64,000 nucleotides of DNA, taken from NCBI RefSeq assembly GCF_000699445.3, contig NC_067198.1, positions 23,447,536 through 23,511,535 on the forward strand. Direction: 5' to 3'. This DNA comes from Schistosoma haematobium. Its lineage: Eukaryota; Platyhelminthes; Trematoda; Strigeidida; Schistosomatidae. Of this stretch, positions 28,601 through 43,600 are shown piece after piece. The translations under genes and the position numbers were made by a program. The first letter of the stretch is position 1, and every line of letters starts with the position of its first letter. The notes beneath the pieces were generated by a model, which made no database searches, was not told the origin of the DNA, and saw only the letters and a program-made list of their open reading frames with translations.

Positions 28601-31600
28601 ATACTTCTTATATAGAATATCGTATCTAATTTGCAATTATGGACCGTTTATTGAAATATTTGTTAAGATTTGCATATATTTGGCGACGAATCTAACCCTA
28701 CACTAATTGATGCATCACCTTGTTTAATTAGTACAGTCAAACGTATTTCTTGCAGGAGGAAGAGCTGATACAGTAAGCTAATCAGAGGTCGGCTCATGAT
28801 TAATCAAAAAATATTTGGCATTTCTTAAGAATGGGAACCGAACAACACATTGGTAATAAACTATAATATTCAGTCTATTATCACTCATAAAATGTATATC
28901 TTAAGTTCAGAGATTCATTTAAAACATAAAAACGTATTCTGTCAACAGACAAAACTTTTGTAATCTGATATTTATTAAAACGTATGGATTAATTAATTCA
29001 CTTGGCATTGTTTTACTTGAATCTTCCCATTGATTTTTAGGACTGAAATTGATCAGTCTCTTATTGGCATATGTGCATACTGTGCGTATTGCCTCGATAT
29101 TGCCTTAATTTACAAGCATTATAAGCAAAGATGGATAGTGGCTCTCAATGGAATCCAGGACGCGCATTTATCCTATTTGGGACTCGTCAGCTGAATTTAC
29201 TTGCATCTCAGAGTTGATGTTCACTCTGAGACTCGAACCCAGTACCGTTCGCTTAAAAAAAACGCGCGTTCTGGATTCCACTGCTAGCCACCATCCATCT
29301 TTGCTTATAACGCTTGTAAATTAAGGCAATACGCACAGTATGCACATATACCAGTAAGACACTGGTCAATTGCACCCTAAACATCAATGGGAAGATTCAA
29401 ACAAACAATACCAAGTGAATTTAAACTTCACCCCGTTTCACAAGCAAGTGGCTATCAGGACTCAGTAGCTAAGTGGATAACGCGATGACGTTTGGAACGA
29501 ACGGTACTGGGTTCGAGTATCAGAGTGATCATCAACTCAGATGCAGGTACATCCAGTTGACGAGTCCCATATAGGATGAAACGCGCGTACTGGATTCCGC
29601 TACTAGACACTACCCATCTTTGCATATGGATGAATTATTATCGATAATTATAGCTTATCGAATTATTTATATGAAATTAAGTGTTCTTAGATAATCTAAA
29701 TGCGCCTGAAGTCAGAAACACTGTTCTAGTAATTGTCATATTACGTAAAGGTGAAGTAATGTCACTAATAATGGCTTAATATTAATTATTTTATCTACTT
29801 TCCATAGATTATATTCTTTTATTGCTACACTTTGTAACAATTTCACTTTTAGACTTTTTCAATTTAGAAACTATTCTGTCACCAATGAAATTCTGTTCAA
29901 GTTTGTAATCCGTTGGTAAACTTTCGAGGTTCAATAAAAAGACAATAACTGATGAATAGACTGTGATAGCAGTTTATCGCTTGGATTTGGGCTGATCTTT
30001 GTTAACTCTGATAGGTAAGTTGATTGTTATTTCATTTAGTTAAATGTGTAGCAAAGAATAATAACACTAATAGGGATAACATTATTTATATTACGAAATC
30101 TTAATATAAAACAAATAAGCAATAACAATATTGGATCAAATTGTTTAAGGTAAACAAATGGTCAACACTTACTCTCTATACACAGTTTAGAGTGGTTAGT
30201 CCATAATAACTGAATCACATGACGGTTCATGGCTGTGAAATAATCATTAGAGTTGAGCCAACGACTAGTCCTCAATAAAAATCAGTGGTCTCATCATATG
30301 ATGATGAGATTGATTAACAATATTATAATATATTTTCCATCCCTATTTATCGTTTAAACGTAAATATACATTGCTACACCTAGAGTCTAAATCTCATAAC
30401 TCAATTGAGTTTTAGTTTAAATAAAGACTTTAGATTTACCATGATCCACTTTTGCTATACACAACAAAATCGTTTGTGTAACTATTTAATTATAGTTCTA
30501 AAATAATGGTTAAAATTTCATTGTCTGATATTCTATTGGCGTTTACAAGGCTCTTGCAAATAGAAGTTTTATTAAAAATAACTTTGTATTAAACTCGAAT
30601 AAAACCACTAAAATGAGAATATTTTACATTCTGTTTTAGCTAAGGATGAATTGCTCTATTATTTTACCCTTCAGTTATTCGTAAATCTGTAAAACTCACA
30701 AATAATCTTCATCACAACTTAATAATCTCCATAACTGAATAGTGAAAAATGAAACAATTTTTTTCACCCGATATTCTTCAAATCCATAGAAATTTTAATC
30801 TCTAAAGTGATGTAGCTTCGTTGAGATTCACTGTCATGAAAGGTAAATGTAACTGAGAAATGTTTTTCCGTTTCGTTTTACATGTATTAATTGTGTTAAT
30901 TAAAGCCCTAAGATCTTCAAACCGTAGAGTTATGAACAGTAGTAAATCATGACATTACTATTTAGCAGAGAACACTAATTCCTTTAAACAAACTACTCAA
31001 ATTAGACAGCCTCTCCACTAATTCTGTATCTCACAAATTAACATAAAAATCTATAGTTTTTATAGTGCGTCACTACTAAAAGGTTACTTCAAGTTTATTC
31101 ATACTATTATGTCCTGTACAAAGGACCCGGATTCAGGATCTTTGGAATCACTCAAACGCTTAACATTTAGACCACTAGGCCGTCATCCGACGGCGTTAAT
31201 GTCTAACTTCAACCAAACCAAGATATTGCACAGCGTCTTCTATTGTCCTCGGGGGATAACTGCTTCATACCCGACACGGATTGGACTTCAATGGTCATGG
31301 ATTCCCACTAGAACTTCAAAAATTAGCTCTTGAAGTCAGTCACTAGTGAGCACATGATTGTGGACGCGAAATGCTCAGGAATCTCGCACTAGGACGAAAC
31401 GGTCATCCAGTGTTCCCAGGTTTTGAGTGGTGGTCTAACATTGGTTGGTTTATGATCTGCATAAAAGCTAAAAGTTTTGCAATACTCCATAAAGATGAGT
31501 TGCGTAATTTATTTGACCTAGGCCAATTATTCGGGCGTTATTCTTCATAGATAATCATCAAATAAATACTCAACATGTACAAGAATCAAAGCTGATTTAT

Positions 31601-34600
31601 TTAGTGTGCTGTCTTTCAGTAACTTTTGAAAATTGCTAAACATTTAACTAGTTTTACTTAAAATTCGAAAATTATTACAGAAGTACATCGACACTATTGA
31701 TAAGCATTTTAGATATTTGGTAACCCTTTTATAGATCATAAATATATATAAATACTGTCTAGTTAAAACTCCGCCTGGAGTCCCTCTGGGGCTACTGCCG
31801 GTCCCAAGCCCGGATAAATGAGGAGGGTTGGGCATAGGGTTAGCGTCCCCATCCCGTAGAAAACTAACTCGCTAAAAAAACGCTAACCAGAAAAAATTAT
31901 TCAAACCTTTTAAACTCTGCCCTGGGAGTCAGGTCTTCATTTAGAAGAGAAAGAAACGAAAACGGTGAGAGATTTGCAAACCTATGTGCCTTCAATAAGC
32001 TGGTCATAGGCGGCACCATATTCCCACATAAACACATACACAAAACCACATGGACTTCACCGGATCACTCTACACGAAACCAAATCGACCATATTTGCAT
32101 CAACAAAACGTTCAGGAGGACTATAGAGGACGTGAGAACCAAGAGAGGAGCTGATATAGCATCAGATCATCACTTACTGGTCGCCAAGATGAAATTGAAA
32201 CTCAAGAAGCACTGGACAACGGGGCAGACAGTATCACAAAAGTTCAATACGGCCTTTCTCCAGGATACTAACAAACTCAACAAATTCAAGATAGTCCTCA
32301 GCAACAAGTTCCAGGCCTTTCATGATCTACTCAATGGAGAAGGAACTACTGTGGAGAGCAACTGGAAGGGGATCAAAGAGGCAATCACTTCAACATGTCA
32401 TGAGGTCCTGGGTCACAAGAAGCACCACCACAAGGAATGGATCACTGTTGATACGCTGGATAAGATTCAAGAAAGGAGGAACAAGAAAGCAGCGATCAAT
32501 ACCAGTCGAACAAGAGCAGAAAAAGCCAAGGCACAAGCTGAATACACAGAAGTAAACAAACAAGTGAAGAGGAGCATCAGAACCGACAAACGTAAATATG
32601 TGGAAGATTTAGCAACGACGGCGGAAAAGGCTGCAAGAGAAGGAAACATGAGACAATTGTATGACACGACAAAGAAACTCTCTGGAAATCGCCGCAAACC
32701 AGAACGACCAGTGAAAAGCAAGGAAGGCAAGGTAATCACCAACATTGAAGAGCAACAAAACAGGTGGGTAGAACACTTCAAAGAACTGTTGAATCGACCA
32801 GCTCCACTGAACCCACCCAACATCGAAGCAGCACCCACGGACCTCCCAATCAATGTTGGCCCACCAACAATTGAAGAAATCAGCATGGCCATCAGACAAA
32901 TCAAGAGTGGCAAAGCAGCAGGACCGGACAACATCCCAGCAGAGGCACTAAAAGCAGACGTAGCGGCAACTGCACGGATACTCCACATTCTCTTCAATAA
33001 GATTTGGGATGAGGAACAAGTACCAACAGACTGGAAAGAAGGACTACTGATCAAAATACCGAAGAAAGGCGATCTCAGCAAGTGTGATAACTACAGGGGC
33101 ATCACTCTTCTCTCAATACCGGGAAAAGTCTTCAACAGGGTATTGTTAAACAGGATGAAGGACTGCGTAGACGCCCAACTTCGTGACCAACAGGCAGGAT
33201 TCCGTAAGGATAGATCGTGTACAGACCAAATCGCAACTCTACGGATAATTGTGGAACAATCAATTGAATGGAATTCACCACTCTACATCAACTTCATTGA
33301 CTACGAAAAGGCATTTGATAGCGTGGACAGAACAACACTATGGAAACTTCTTCGACACTACGGCGTGCCTCAGAAGATAGTCAATATCATACAGAACTCA
33401 TATGATGGATTACACTGCAAAATCGTGCATGGAGGACAGTTGACAAAGTCGTTCAAAGTGAAGACCGGTGTTAGGCAAGGTTGCTTACTCTCACCCTTTC
33501 TCTTTCTCCTGGTGATCGACTGGATCATGAAGACGTCAACGTCCGAAGGAAAGCGTGGGATACAATGGACATCTAAGATGCAGTTGGATGATCTAGACTT
33601 CGCAGACGATCTGGCCCTTCTATCCCAAACGCAACAACAGATGCAGGAGAAGACGAACAGTGTGACAGCAGCCTCAGCAGCAATAGGTCTCAATATACAC
33701 ACAGGGAAAAGCAGGATTCTCCGATACAACACAAAATGCACCAATCCAATCAAAATTGACGGAGAAGATTTGGAAGATGTAAAAACCTTTACGTATTTGG
33801 GCAGCATCATTGATGAACAGGGTGGATCTGATGCAGATGTGAAGGCGCGGATCGGCAAAGCAAGAGCAGCATATTTACAACTGAGGAACATCTGGAACTC
33901 AAAGCAACTGTCAACCAACACCAACGTCAGGATTTTCAATACAAATGTCAAGACAGTTCTACTGTATGGGGCAGAAACCTGGAGAACTACAAAAGCCATC
34001 ATCCAGAAAATACAGGTGTTTATTAACAATTGTCTACGCAAAATACTTCAGATCCATTGGCCGGACACTATTAGCAACAACGTACTGTGGGAGAGAACAA
34101 ACCAGATCCCAGTGGAGGAAGAAATCAAGAAGGAGCGCTGGAAGTGGATAGGATACACATTGAGGAAAGCACCCAACTGTGTCACAAGACAAGCCCTCAC
34201 ATGGAATCCTGAAGGTCAAAGGAAAAGAGGAAGACCAAAGAACACATCACGCCGAGAAATGGAGATAGACATGAGAAAAATGAACAAGAATTGGATGGAA
34301 CTAGAAAAGAAGGCCCAGGACAGAGTGGGTTGGAGAATGCTGGTCGGCGGCCTATGCTCCATTATGAGTAACAGGCGTAAGTAAGTAAGTAGGTACTGTC
34401 TAGTTAAAGTCAGATGAGTGTTTTTTATAAAAATTGACTGGTGTGTCGGTAAAAAAACTGACAACGAAACACTACTTTCGTTTAAACGTGTCATCAGAAC
34501 AAACCAAATGTTACTAATATTTCCAAGGATAAAATTTACTTACTAGTTCACAAACATTTCGAGATAGTTCTTGATAAGTGGTTGAAGTGGTGTTCAGTAG

Positions 34601-37600
34601 ATCATCATCCCATGTTAGTGAACTATTAGTTCCTTGAATTGTAAAATTCAAAGCTTTAAAAAAGAAATGATTAAAAATAAATATGCACTGGATCGGGTCA
34701 TTTATTGTTCATTCATCAACCATATTCATACGTGAGAGCAAATATGTAATTAATTTAATTGATAACGATTTGGATTATCACTTTGATGATATTTTGACTC
34801 AAATTTGGTCACTCTTGGTTTGCATCAATGTATAATCTGTGGATCGCCACAATATAGCCACTATGACACAAGGTTACATGGAACTGACGAATTTAGCTAC
34901 CAGTGAAATCTAGGACACTGGTTTAGTCTTATACCTTTCTCACAGATGAGTGGTTATCTGAACGAGTTAGTGTTCGAAGTGAAAGGTACCAGACTCAAAT
35001 TTCGGAGCGAATATCAACTGACGAGTCTCATATAGGACGAAACAAGCGTCTTAAGTTTCACTGCTAACAACATTCCATCGGTTCTGCATATGATTACATT
35101 GTTCTGAAGCCATAAGTGAATCGAATTATTTAATCATTGAAAAACTAATTTTCAGGGATGATGTTTAGTTCAACTGGATAAGTTAATTGACGATCTGCAT
35201 TAAGTAGAGAACTATTGGTAAATGAGGAACAAAATGGAGTTTTGGTTTCCAGTTTACTTATTTTAAGGAGTGTCTATCAACACCCGTAGGCAGAATGAAA
35301 ATTAGAACTTTCAGATATCCCGACTATTACTATTCATTTATACCATCGAGTCGAGATTTGACGATCCACATTCGTAGTGTGCAGTTTTATACATAGAACT
35401 ACACAAACTATATATTCATCTGTGTTATCATATCCTCCTCGTTGATGAAAATGTATGGGGGTTTTAATATACTCATATGAAGAGCTTAAACTATAAATTG
35501 TTAAATGATGCTGATAATTAGTAGGGACTGTAGTTTCTCACGTTGATTAGTCAGAACTGAATTTTTAAAGCATATATTGAAATATGAGCTAAATTAATTA
35601 ATAATAACCTGAATATGTGTTTGACTTTTATTTCTATATTATTAGGTTTTCCATGAAAAAACAACTATAAGATTTACCTTTTCCGTACAGCACTACCATT
35701 AATATTGTTAAGTAATGAGGTTTAATTACTGTGTGCTACTTATATTGATATAAGTAGTATGTGACGCGAGTTAAAGAACGTAATGTCTGGTAGCAGAAGA
35801 TAGGGGAAGATCAAGAAAGGAAGAGCGGAAGCACAATGCAATTTGTAAGAAAACGCATGAACAATGAAACGTGAGACAATGGATTCATGATTGCAACAGC
35901 AACAGTCTGGTTTGATATGATGGAATAATATTTTGCAAATTAACGATTTACTATTTGGTTTTTCTATTTTACTGAGTAACTCTGTAATTGTCCCTACCTG
36001 TGTTCTGTTCACTACAGTGTGGCTTTTTAGTTCATGTTTTTAAGGTGTTGTGGGACATTCAATAAATATTTGGATTATGACTAACAGTTTCGCTTACAAA
36101 GAAATCGCAAGTCGTGTGAATATAGTTTAATTGTCCTGTTAACTAGTTATGAATATGGCCAAAACGTTTTAGCAATCAAACCATTTTGAGACGAAATATT
36201 TTTGCAAACAACAGAACTTGAATCTCAAGAAAAAAATGCGAAGTTCCTGATGAATCATTCTGATGGACGACAAAATGATCGAATCCCTTGCGCATTGTCT
36301 TATATCTAACACAATACCAATTTAACAGCTGATTCTAGCACCATGAAAGTTAATAATCTTACATTAATATTGACAATGTGTATTATCAAAGTAAACATAA
36401 ATAACTTAAATAACCTTACCAGACCTCAATATAACACTCATAGGCACATATAAATAGTAATATTTTATGAACCTACCTACACTATATGTTGTTGTATCTA
36501 TGGTTTCACCATAAGATAATGTTGATGCCAATGATTGTTCTGTATCCATAAAATCACTGCTAAAGTTCACTGAAATAAATTAAAACATAAATATTATTGT
36601 TTTCCTTTGAATAAAATTTCTCATTCAATTTATAGGTTTGATTTATCAAATATAAATCAAAATAAAATACAGATAACTTTTAATAAACAATGAATAAATA
36701 ATTCCTATATCAACTTATTAGTAATTTGACTACTATGTATCCACATTGATCATCTGAATAAAAAGAATAATTAACTGGTCAGATAATAATAACGTTCATG
36801 TAACGAAACGATCTGTGAATGTATTCTAATAATTAATTTATCTTTCAATTTAAAATCATCAAACAGTTTTACCCAACGTACCGAATTTTTATGATCATTG
36901 AAGTATTCTTCATTTCATATATTTACAAATGATCTTAAGATGCAGGACAAACCATCCCTAACATGATTTCTAACTGGATAACAGAAACTGATGTAGTACT
37001 AATGAAAATTCATTTGATTGTAATCAGATTAGGGATCTGTGGAGATTAGTCATTATAATTGTTCAATTCATTTTTCGATCTAAGCTAGACCACCACTGAA
37101 AACCCAAGGGTACGGCCATTTCGTCCTAGTATGAGACTCTTTAGAAGTGTACACGACCCCGCACGCGGAATTTGAATCTGAGACCTCTGACCTTGCATGC
37201 AAACACTTAACATCTATACCATTGGACCGGTATCCAACGGTGTTAATGTCTAACCTCAGTCGACTCACCATCTTGCACAACTCTTCATCCATTGTCTTAG
37301 GTAGATGATAACTGTCCTCACCCAACATGGATAAGACTCCACTCCACAAATCCACATTCTGATAGTAATCATGTGCTTATTAGTGACTAGCTTCAATGTG
37401 AATTTCTCGGAGTTCTAGTGAGAAACCATGACCAGTGGAGTCCAATCCGTGTCGAGTGTGAGTCAGTTACCCACCGAAGACAATCGATTAAGGGTTGTGC
37501 AAGATCATGGATCGATTGTAGTTCGGCATTAACATCAGTTACCGACTCAGTAGCCTAAAGGCTAAAGTTTTGAGCGAGTTTGGTGTTCCCAAGTTATAAT

Positions 37601-40600
37601 TCTGTGTGAGGGGTCGTGAACGTGGGCTGTTGGGGAGTCAAACACTGGGACAAGACAGCTGCCTAGTGTTTTCTGGTTCTCATTTGATTGTTTTGTAAAT
37701 ATATAAAATAAGTAAACTTTCTGGATAAACAATTTAATCTGATATACCAACAAAATTTCTCACTGAATGAAAATGCCTCAAAGTCGTGTAGTTTCCGTCG
37801 AACTCGTGTCTCACTATCAAGTTTTATCCTGATGCGAATATTTAGTTGGCTATGTTAATGATGAAAAAGTATTGAAGCAAGATTTTATAAGTGAAGCTAT
37901 GTAAGATGAAGAAAATCGAAATGCCCTTTACATATTATCTTACATTGTACTTCTTCTTGCAATGACGGACAAACTAGAAAGTCGGGAACTAAAAGACATA
38001 ACATACATAAACATAAAGAAATCACTCAGTAATTCGTATTCATTCAAAGACCGTTCTAAAAGGATCCCAAAATGTTCACTGATAAGTACTTGAAAAGTTA
38101 AGTTAGACATGCTTGTAAATAATAGGTTCATTTCATTAGTTCCCCACCATTCCCCAATGAACCACAAGTTTTTTACATAGATATTAATAAACCCTTCAAT
38201 GTGGTAATTTTTCTTTAGCCTTGACGAGAATCAGAAATCACCCACTTGCCACAGTTAACAAGCATTAAAAATGGTAGCAATTACTCGAACTACTTACTAT
38301 TTAAAAGTAGTATGGTTGAACGTAAAAAGATAAGCTGAATAGATATCAAACAAGTTTCATAAAGTTCCTCCATTCAAGTGATGTAGGTTAATTTCACAAT
38401 ATACCTAATCAAATTCCGAGAGATATGCCACTACTCATTGGCTTAGAATTTGTTACATATATACGGTTGTACAGCGTTGAGAAAGAACTCGTTATAAAGG
38501 ATACCTTTGCTGAATAAATTCTTTTATGATTTAATGGGTATATTTTTTTTAATCAAATAGATGAAAGTTAATTCACATATATCTAATTACCAGTGATATT
38601 GTATTTAGATTATGTAAACATACCACTTGATCGAATTTCATCCATAGAACTCCTCATGTATGTGTACATTTCATTTGCGTCAGCCATCGTTATTGTTGTC
38701 GTCATCGTCGTGATCGAAAGTGGTAATGATGATGATGATGATAGCGGTTGTGATGTTGGAAGTAATACAGTACTTTCTTCTTTTATTTCAGTCACTAAAT
38801 TTAATTAAACAATAAATTAAGTAAATATTAATGACTAATAATTATTTTTATATCCTTTTATATAGAGAACAAATGAAATAAAGAAATATTTCCCAGTTAT
38901 TCAGTCGTACTAATTACAACATTGTTTACGGTTATACAAAGAAACTTTTGAATGTAATAAATCATCTTAGCCGTGCGCTGAATATTTTTTAAAACATTCG
39001 ATTTCTTCTCACTGGTCATGGTTATATCCATTTAAGCTCATTTTCTTTCATAAACATTTTTATGCTTGACTGGTTAAATGATTCCTAGTATCCCAGTAAG
39101 ACTTCATCCAGCATATCATTGACCAAATGCTCTCTTAATATATGAAGTGGATTATCTGGTATACATAACTTAATTATATTTGCTTGGTTATATATATGGA
39201 TTCAATAAATATTCAAAGCTTAGTTGGACGAAATTTCTTTAGACAGATAACAGTGTCATTACCAGCGTTTTGCATTTCGTAATACTTACTATTCATTTGG
39301 ATAAACAGAAAATCACCTTTGGTTACTAATTTTTAAGTCAACTATGAAATAAACCATCTTTGGTAATATCTCTTTTAGGTTCTGACATTATTAAGGCAAG
39401 GAGTACGTTATCTAGTATGAAATCTAGATCCATGTCTTCCTTATAGCAGTTGGAATTGCATCTATGTCCCAGTGATTTCTGTATTTTTTTTCCTAGGAAA
39501 CGTTTTTCATCCCATTTTAAAAATATGTTCGTCTTCTCTTGTCTAATGAGGTTAATATTTTTAAAAAGGAAGTTATTACTTATTACTTTTGGACGAGTGA
39601 TATTAAAGAGAATAATCCTTTCAATACCACAATCATTAATGGAATTTCCTAATCTACGACAACAATACATGAATCAGGATATTAACTGATGCGAAATTTG
39701 AAATTGTCCAACCTCTGTTTATTCCAAAGGTGGAAGCTTTTAAAGTTGTACATTTTGTATACCAGTCTTACTAAAACCGTAGTATGTCTTCAATATGTTC
39801 TCAAAGACTAATCTCCCAAGTTAGCAATATATACATTTATATTTATGAAATGTAGGGGATTACGGGGAACTGAAAGGATGAGTTTTGCGCGTATCAGATG
39901 ACTGAAGATAATAATCTGAAGCAATTTTTCTTCATCACTACCGATCAAATTAATTTGACCACGTGTTTCCTGGATGTGGTTGGTTTTGATGGGACAAACA
40001 AAGTAATATGGAGAATTTATTTCATTATCAAATTTTGGCAATAGCTGTAAATTTAATGGTTATCACAAACCATATCGCAACTTCAACACTGCTTTCTAAA
40101 TTTGTACCATTCTTCAGACTTTCAACTAACAGTCGAGGCCTGCTTGGGATTCTCACAGGAGATTCACTGACGATATCCAATTCAGTAACGCAAATGTATC
40201 CAAACTCGCATCACCTTTTATGTCAGGTACTTCTAATTAAAAATGTCATAAAGAGGGCATGTGATTAGTCTACTGATCTTTAACTGTAACTAAAATTGTA
40301 GAGGCTATGATTAGAAAATATTCATTTGTTCTTCCGTCAGATGTTAACGAAAACGTTGGCTGACAAATAAAAACGTTTGTACTTGACAAACGTGCTATCT
40401 TGTTTACAGAGTTATCCATCGAAGTTAGAAGAGTCAGACGCCAAGTTCCATCAACATTTACAAGATCATTTATTGTTTCCAACCAACTAAAATTAAACTA
40501 GTTTACGGTGGAGACTGCATCACTAACTTGATTAGTATCTTTCAGTAAGCCATGGTAATTAGACAACATTAGGTTTCTTACTATTTAACAACTGTATGAT

Positions 40601-43600
40601 GCGAATTGCCTCAAAATACATTAAATAATATACATAATTGGAGTCAGTTTATTCTTAGAACAGATTTAAACTTAATACAGTAACAAAACTTTTATTTCAG
40701 TCAAGGAATAAGACATTAATACTTCAAAATCATTTGCCCTAAATCTACCAAAGTATCTGATGACATTTAATCAGCAATCTCCACAATAACTGTGTGGTAT
40801 GATAATAATAAATTATTCTTGACTTCAGAAGAAAATGCTAAAGTTGATACCGTTTGATCATTCTTATATGTCATGTGATTAAAAAGAATCCGAAAAGAAT
40901 ATTGTATTCACTTCTAAAATATCAGCCAGTCTGTTTGTCTTCTGAACAATATTAACATAGGTTTCTTACAATATTATCATTGGGACTGAAATAACTGATT
41001 GTAGTATTAAATTTATATTGTTAGTGCTGAATAAGAAGAATAACTGTGATCCATGTATTAATAGAGTATAAATTCATTTGTATTACTATATTTTGTTTAA
41101 TTTCTGTATCCCCTTACAACTAATCTTTTGCTATTACACTGCCTATTCAAATAAATTCAACAGAAAAACATTTTATCAAGTATATGGAATACAAGTAAAT
41201 TATTAGTTAAGTAGTATTTTTTTATTCTATATGTCGATAGTAACAGTTTTTTCTATCCATTTAGTATTCACTTATATTAAATACAAAGAAAACTTACATC
41301 TGAGTGAAAAATCTCCATTAAAATTAAATCCTAGAGAAAAATTTTTATCATTAATTATGGAATTGATTAATTCTTCACTGCCTTTTATCAATAAATTTGA
41401 TAGATCTTGTGAAGATAATAGTGAATAATTCGCTTCGTTAAATGTTAGTATTGCGTTGAGTATAATAGAACCTTTTGTGAATTCTATAAACGTACATTTT
41501 GGTTGTTTAAATTGACTTGTATTCGCATGCCGAAAACTTTGTAGTAACTATTTTTTTAAACAAAAAAATAATAATTGAAAATTGAATAAAACCATCGTAG
41601 AATAAACCTAAGTTAATAAAAATGATTGAATATTATAAAACAACTTTTGTGGAAAGAAATAAGTTACATAGTAAAACATAATTGAAATGACGAAATTTGT
41701 TTGTCGAATGTTTTTTATAAGACAATCTTAAAAAGTGAAGCCAGTAAATATTTCAGTCTCCATTAATACCTAACACTAATATCTGTGTTATACACAGTAA
41801 TTAAGTGAATTTATTATAAAATACTTTAATTCAACATTAACTATCTTCTAAGTGAACTGTAGTACGGATACAGTTATACAGTTTGTGTTATATCCCGATA
41901 AGAATAATGAATGGTAATTTTTGGGATCCATTTATGGACCAATACTAAACGTATATTTTTATCATATAATTGTTATGCAACTAAACTGTTCATATTCATG
42001 TCGCTTTTATTATAAGCTTTAATTTGACCCATAGACTATTACTATACAATTTACCATTCTTGAGTTATGACCTGTCTATTAATTACTATCTCCCTCATTC
42101 ACAGCCACTTTTGGCTAATTCCTGTACAAATGTTGTGTCATATTTTATGGTACGTTGTGGTCTGTCTGGTTGATATATAAACCGAGTATGTTTGAAATAA
42201 ATGATTCATATTGCAGAGGTTGAGATTGGTGTTCTGGACTTAACTGGCTGGGCTAGACAGGAAGCGAGACTAATCCGGACTCTAGGTTGCTCGCACGTGT
42301 TTTATGCGTCACTGGTTCGGTCGATAATTCGCTGCTCTCTGATTGGCGGTATTGTTGTGTTATACAATAAACAGGGCACACAGGTTCACAAGTTATAACA
42401 GTTTGTTAATTAGAATTATTAACTTAAGACGTATGTGTGGAAGATATCGTCATATATTCGTAGCAATCACTCTTTCCCTAAAATCATAAGATTCAAATGA
42501 ACTTAAGTCAGATACAGAAAACTATCGCAATTTGATAACATGATGTACTATTTTGATGTTTTTCATTTAATTTTCTCTAAACATTTCACAGCTTTTCTTA
42601 CTAACAAAATGTGTACTTACTCTGTTCATTATGACTGCATAGAATATTCGTAATTCATAATTACTCTATAACTTTTATCAAAAGAAATAATCAAATTTCT
42701 TATCTAGTTATTAAGTAAACAAAATATTTTAAAACCATTTTTTTTATTCAGATATGATACATATTACTTACAAATTCACAATAACTAGTTGATAACAGTT
42801 TGTATATTTTAGATTGTGGATCAGTTAATTTATCATCCCAATTCTTCAATGGAGAATGAATTCTACTTTTAACCAAAACTGAATGTTTATCTAAAAAGAC
42901 AAACCGAAATCATCAGAATGATGGTAATATTTCAGTTATATTGATCTAATATCAGTGATATATTAACTTGCCTATTGAATAGTTATAATATTTATCAAAA
43001 AGGACTATGAAAGTGAAGCTACATCAAAATAGTTTAAACTATTTTATAGACATGCATACAAAGAACATCTTGATCAGATATACATTCACGAAGATTTATT
43101 TATTCAGGTCCATGTTCCAAGTGTCTTATCTCAATCCATAATACTGTTAAATGTTTTTTCTATTTAATGGAAGAATTATTTATTACCCTTATCGCATACA
43201 TAAAGATTAAATGACAAGTTAGTCAATCACTGTTATAGTTGGGATGTTTGCATAAATAATATTATATCAAGGGTACTGTTACAGTCAATGCGACCAATAT
43301 CAGTCTTTTAAAGTATACATGGTACGATCAGCTATGATTAACAGTTTACTTGTTTAGAAGAACATTGGACTATCTTCCTATTCAAGCATATAGGTCGGTC
43401 GCTGAAGTCAGTACAACTTATATAGGTAAGCACCTGTAAAAATTCGAAATCATTTCTCACTAAAAGATTGAACACAATCGATCATGATTTCTAAGCTTAG
43501 AACTGTATTTGTATACGCCTATATTAATTAAATCAGTTTGAACTTCACTTAGTTAGACCAAATCAAATTGTAGATGAGTTACGGAAGATCACATAAAGGG

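Noticed and set aside
32467..34041. Minus-strand frames of 200-220 codons within the RTE element
   Set aside because: Antisense shadows of the reverse transcriptase frame.
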